Source: Conidiobolus incongruus B7586 (taxonomy: Eukaryota; Entomophthoromycota; Entomophthoromycetes; Entomophthorales; Conidiobolaceae). From it: 12,842 bases of DNA. Both the position numbers and the translations under genes were made by a program. Each line of letters opens with the position of its first letter. Position 1 is the stretch's first letter. Where the stretch lies: the NCBI GenBank assembly GCA_000697335.1, contig JNEM01015249.1, forward strand, positions 1 to 12,842. Reading direction: 5' to 3'. Below the pieces are notes generated by a model, which ran no database searches, was not told the origin of the DNA, and was given only the letters and a program-made list of their open reading frames with translations. Of the stretch, positions 8,980-12,842 are shown piece after piece.

Positions 8980-9466
8980 CAATATCATATTATAAATTCT
9001 TATACTATTAAGTTACTGCTTACAATAATCCTTAGGTTATAAAATTGTTGGAAATAATTATTATATTTGTGATTTAATAATAAAATGGATAAATTATAAT
9101 TGTTAACAGTAAAAATAAGTAATATTATTTTATTTTCATTAGACCATTATAAACTTAAAAAAATTATTTTATCATGTGAATTTCATATAATTATAATTTA
9201 CTATCAAATTTAATAACCAAGTTTTTCATTTAGGTCTAATTTATAATTTAAATTATATGTTTTGTGAAATACCCTAAAAGTCCACATTACCTGCATACTG
9301 TTTTCAGAACAACTATGTAAATCTAATTATTATTAATTATTTATATAATGATTTAATTCTTTAGGATGATCGAGTATTGGAAATTTAGGTTTTTGATAAA
9401 AAAATTATATGTTTAATTACTTGAACTTTTTTATACATACTCCAAAATCTGGTCTGTATATTTTAC

Positions 9467-9489
9467 ATTTTCGCCAGGAAACCGAAAAT
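9467..9489. repeat. Hairpin with GC-bearing neck
   Basis: ATTTTCG at 9467-9473 pairs perfectly with CGAAAAT at 9483-9489 over the 9-base loop CCAGGAAAC. Two CpG steps close the loop, in a region where CpG is otherwise almost absent. Confidence 0.45.
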
Positions 9490-10616
9490 TTATTGAATAA
9501 TCAAATAATGTTACTATTCTAATCTAATATAAAATGATTATATTTATTATACTACGAAGTTGAGTAGAGGAATGGTGCTATATCATACTGTATTTCATAT
9601 TATTATAAAATATTCAATTTATCATCTTTAGATTAATATTTTCAAATAATAGTTATTATTGAAAATAAAATTATTTTTAAAAATTCAAATTCATATAATA
9701 TATCAACATTCAATCATAAAATTAAGAAATTAAAATAATGAAAAATATTTCAATATACACAACTAATTTTAATGAATAGTATGTTATTCTTAAACAATCA
9801 TGAAAAATTATCAAAAGATAACTTTTATTTGGTTTGAACAAATATACTTTCACAGATTTAAAATATAAAATTCTATACTTTTGAATTATATAATAATTGG
9901 TTACGGAATCATCAAATTTTGCTCATTCTAAAGCAAGAGGTTTAAAATTCTAAATTTTATACAAAATTATGATATATTGAAAATTTGTAGAGTTATAATT
10001 ATTTAATTACCACTTTAATTTTGCCTTGAGATTTTTGCAAAGCACTGTATTTCACTATTAATTAAAATATTTTACAAAAATTTTCATCAATCAGTGAATA
10101 TTATAACCTTTGTATTCTGATATATAATATAAATTTATCTATTTTTCAATTAAAATATCTTAGAAGAGAATTAATAATTAATTAATAATATTTTTAGTTT
10201 AATTATTTTATTATAAGCATGACATTTGTTTAAAATTTTCAATAAAATTAAACTATATATATATACAATTTTAATATATAAATATATCTTATTGATATAT
10301 TAAATATTTTATATCAATAGTTAAACAAGATATAACAGATTTATATGATTTTTGAATTATTTTATTAGTTTTCAAAATATATGTATATAATATATTAAAG
10401 AATTGATATTTTGATAATTATTTTATTATTAAATTATTTTTACTTAAATATTAAATATTGAATTTAAATATATTTTAACTTGATAATAATTATAAAATAT
10501 ATTTTATTTTATTATAATATTCACTAAATTATAATCTCTTTAAAATCATTAAAAATATTACTTTGTAATTTAAATAATGGGAATTTTGTGTGATTGAAAA
10601 AAAATAAACATTTTAA

Positions 10617-11796
10617 TATATAAAAAGTAAAAATAAATATATAATATGAAATTAATAATTTCTTTTATTTCTAATAACTTTTTGCTATACTTTTAGCAAA
10701 GATCTAACACCTAAAAGATAATTTCTTTTATTAAAGACTGAAATTTGATATTTCACAAATTAATTAAATTTCCTTGTAGAAATTTTCTTTCTTGTAAGTT
10801 GGTTTTTTAATTGCCTAAAACAATTATAATCATATAGGTTATAATCTAAGGAATATATTAGATGTGGTAGTTTTTTCCAGTTATTTTTAATTAAAAAGTT
10901 TTTTATAACTTTAAATTTATGTATTTTATAATTATCATGCAAAATAATAGGTTTTCTCAAATTATATTAAGAATACTAATTAGAAATAATTTTATTTAAA
11001 AAAAAATATAAAGTTTACTATTAATTAATTTTCCTTTAAAAACTAAATAAAAATAGCATATGTTATTATAATCTATTACAACAATTAATATTTGCTTATT
11101 AATAAAGTATTTATTTAAAGGAATTTTTAGAGGGGGTTGATTTAGCTTAATTTAACACTTTGATTTATGTTTTGGTAGAGGATTATATAAAAAAATCTAA
11201 GATTTATTAATTGTAATAATTTACTATAAAAGCTTTGGTTTCTAGCTATACCTTAATAAGTTTTGTTTAGCAATAGCTACTCTAGCATTTTTTTAAACTT
11301 TAGTTAAATTATAAGATACCTATTTTATATTTTTATTAATTAATTTTAATTTAAATTAAAATATATATAAAATAGTTATATGATTAATATTAAATTATCT
11401 TGATAATTCTCTAACTGAAATAAAAAGGTGCTTTTCAATATATTTTTTTACTTTATTAATAATTAAAAAAGTAACAGTTGAAATTAGTTTTGTAGATTTT
11501 AGTAGGTTTTGGGTAATTTCTTTCCTAGCTTTAAAATATTTTATCTAGTAATAAATTGTTAATTTAGATAATATTTTTTACTAAAAGCTGCTTGTAAATT
11601 TTAAACAATTTTAAAAGGTTTATGGTTAAGTTTTATTAATACTAAAATAAAAGACTTTTGATGGTTATTATTTGGTTTAAATATGATTAAATTAAACAAC
11701 TAATTTTAAAAAATAATTTTTTTAATCAAAAAAGTTATTATATATATATATATATATAATTTAAAACTATTTATTTTCCTATTTGTTTTGTATATA
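10617..11796 (-). mobile_element. Mariner (DD34D) transposon, copy A, decayed
   Basis: A minus-strand mariner-family DNA transposon of roughly 1.2 kb. The core is certain from its transposase and from its alignment to a second copy at the right edge of the window. The ends are estimates: a stretch opening TATATAAAAAG at about 10617 resembles the inverted TATATACAAAAC near 11796, and the left stretch also resembles the left end of copy B. The terminal repeats are too degraded to define exactly, and I see no secure TA duplication. The size agrees with the usual 1.2-1.3 kb of mariners. Transitions of the RIP type are common but fewer than in copy B. Confidence 0.8.
10645..11683 (-). pseudogene. 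Mariner transposase, broken, copy A
   Basis: The transposase would cut and paste the element at TA sites. The catalytic part is best kept at 10760-10960 (66 codons), with LHDN carrying the second Asp (codon 10934-10936) and the decayed SPDLAPSDY-like block carrying the third (10829-10831). There are 34 residues between them, the mariner DD34D spacing. Upstream, a helix-turn-helix segment with ISVRELSR is readable near 11400, and the WVPHEL-like block has become VSYNLT near 11310; the first-Asp block near 11190 has lost its GDE. Downstream, a QKVI block near 10675 matches the usual mariner C-terminus. In-frame stops, several at positions expected to encode Gln or Trp, and at least one frame change interrupt it, for example the TAA at 10760-10762. 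It cannot be active. Confidence 0.85.
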
Positions 11797-12093
11797 TTTT
11801 TTTATATGAAACTAATAATATATTTGAAAAATCAGAAATTAATAAATTTCCCATTTTTCAATTTTATAGTAATATATAAAAGCTGATAAAATATTATATT
11901 TCTTAAAATAATAATATATTATTAGATATATTTTATAAATATAAAAGATAATATTATTGAAAATTTTATCTATTTGAAATATTTATCTAAATTTTTATAT
12001 TTATTTTGTTTATAAGTGTAAAATATATATTAATAAATATTTCTATATTTTAATTATAAAGTAGTCAAAATATATTATTATTTTTATATATAA
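11797..12093. other. AT-rich spacer between the mariner copies
   Basis: Roughly 300 bp of nearly pure A/T with many short TA and AAT runs. No frame, motif or terminal repeat stands out. Its edges depend on the uncertain transposon ends. Confidence 0.5.
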
Positions 12094-12842
12094 TATATAA
12101 AAATATATATATAATATAAATTTATTATTTTTTTAATTATTAATAATTTCTTATTATATCTTTAGCAAATTTCTAATATTTAAAACATAGTTTTTTTTAT
12201 TAAAGACTAAAATTTAATATTTTACAAAATAAATAAATTTTTTGCAAAAATTTTCTTTTTTATAAGTTAGTTTTTTAATTACTTAAAGCAATTATAATCA
12301 TATAGGTTATAATTTAAAGAATATATTAAATATGATAGTTTTTTCTAGTTATTTTTAATTAGAAAGTTTTTTATAACTTTAGATTTATGTATTTTATAAT
12401 TATTATTCAAAATAATAGGTTTTTCAAATTATATTAAGAATATTAATTAGAAATACTTTTGTTTAAAAAATAATATAAAATTTACCATTAACTGTTTTTT
12501 TAGGAACCAAATAAAAATAGCATTTACTTTTATAATCTATTATAATAGTTAATATCTAGTTATTATTAAAATATTTATTTAAAAGGATTTGTAAAGAGGG
12601 TTAATGTAACTTTATTTAATATCTTAATTTATGTTTTAATAAAGGATTATATATAAAGATTTAAAATTCATTAATAATAATTATTTTTTGTAAAAATTTA
12701 AACTTCTAGTAATATTTTAATAGGCTCTATTTAATAATAGCTATTTAAACTTTTTTTAAGTTTTAGTTAAATTATAAGATATTTATTTTATATTTTTATT
12801 TATTAATTTGAAATTAAACTTAAATATTTATAAAGTACTTTT
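12094..12842 (-). mobile_element. Mariner transposon, copy B, runs off the right edge
   Basis: From about 12143 to the edge this copy aligns base for base with 10651-11340 in the same orientation, at roughly 75-80% identity by eye. Most differences are C-to-T or G-to-A, usually with T or A in copy B, so it is the more mutated copy. About 17 bases present in copy A near 10665-10681 are missing here. The promoter end and the helix-turn-helix part lie outside the window. Confidence 0.8.
12140..12842 (-). pseudogene. Mariner transposase, broken and partial, copy B
   Basis: This is the C-terminal two thirds of the same transposase as copy A. The block around the third catalytic residue is readable near 12300-12330 and still ends in Tyr-Asp-Tyr, so Asp rather than Glu appears ancestral at that position. 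The HDN block with the second Asp lies near 12400 but the His-Asp is altered. Many stops interrupt it, and the N-terminus is beyond the window. Confidence 0.75.

Larger units (their letters stand above)
8655..10616. other. AT-rich spacer with scattered hairpins, no gene seen
   Basis: About 2 kb without a credible reading frame. CpA and TpG remain common, unlike in the flanking transposons. Small patches of somewhat higher GC occur near 9270-9310, 9440-9490 and 9550-9590, but I cannot tie them to a tRNA, snoRNA or exon. The hairpins at 8771, 8801, 8959 and 9467 are listed separately. The right part from about 10130 is nearly pure A/T. Confidence 0.55.

Noticed and set aside
10674-11738. A 10-bp inverted repeat ATAACTTTTT with flanking TA as the ends of mariner copy A
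   Set aside because: The left arm lies inside the transposase frame, where QKVI and the following residues match the usual mariner C-terminus, and the distance from the second catalytic Asp to the expected protein end reaches about 10645. The true ends must lie farther out, so this match is probably coincidence in A/T-rich DNA.

Overview
The window looks like a gene-poor, transposon-rich compartment of a very AT-rich fungal nuclear genome, most likely a filamentous ascomycete. Three things point there. The repeats have lost CpA/TpG and gained TpA, as repeat-induced point mutation (RIP) leaves them. There is a chromodomain-bearing Ty3/gypsy element. The only convincing host gene reads best as a divergent fungal calcipressin. 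No species can be named from the sequence.

Layout. Positions 1-474 are featureless AT-rich flank. Positions 480-6191 hold one structurally complete but heavily decayed Ty3/gypsy chromovirus, coding on the minus strand. It has two LTRs of about 400 bp, a 5-bp target-site duplication, a primer-binding site and a polypurine tract, and traces of gag, protease, reverse transcriptase, integrase and chromodomain. Positions 6197-10616 are single-copy-looking AT-rich DNA without the RIP signature. They contain one intact 133-codon gene (8184-8585, plus strand) with a recognisable leader (CCAAT boxes, inverted repeat, stem-loop, TATA-like box, two-codon upstream ORF) and several hairpins downstream. 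From about 10617 to the right edge lie two same-orientation, decayed copies of one mariner (DD34D) transposon. The second is cut by the window edge and looks more decayed than the first.

Function. The elements are fossils; they explain the compartment rather than any pathway. The item of most interest is the small calcipressin-like gene. Its predicted RRM-like fold fits the family, but its C-terminal tail lacks the usual proline-rich calcineurin-docking motif, and the gene sits alone between mutated transposons. Calcipressins bind and modulate the phosphatase calcineurin, so this could be a diverged paralogue with altered calcineurin binding. That reading rests on pattern recognition by eye and needs a profile search.
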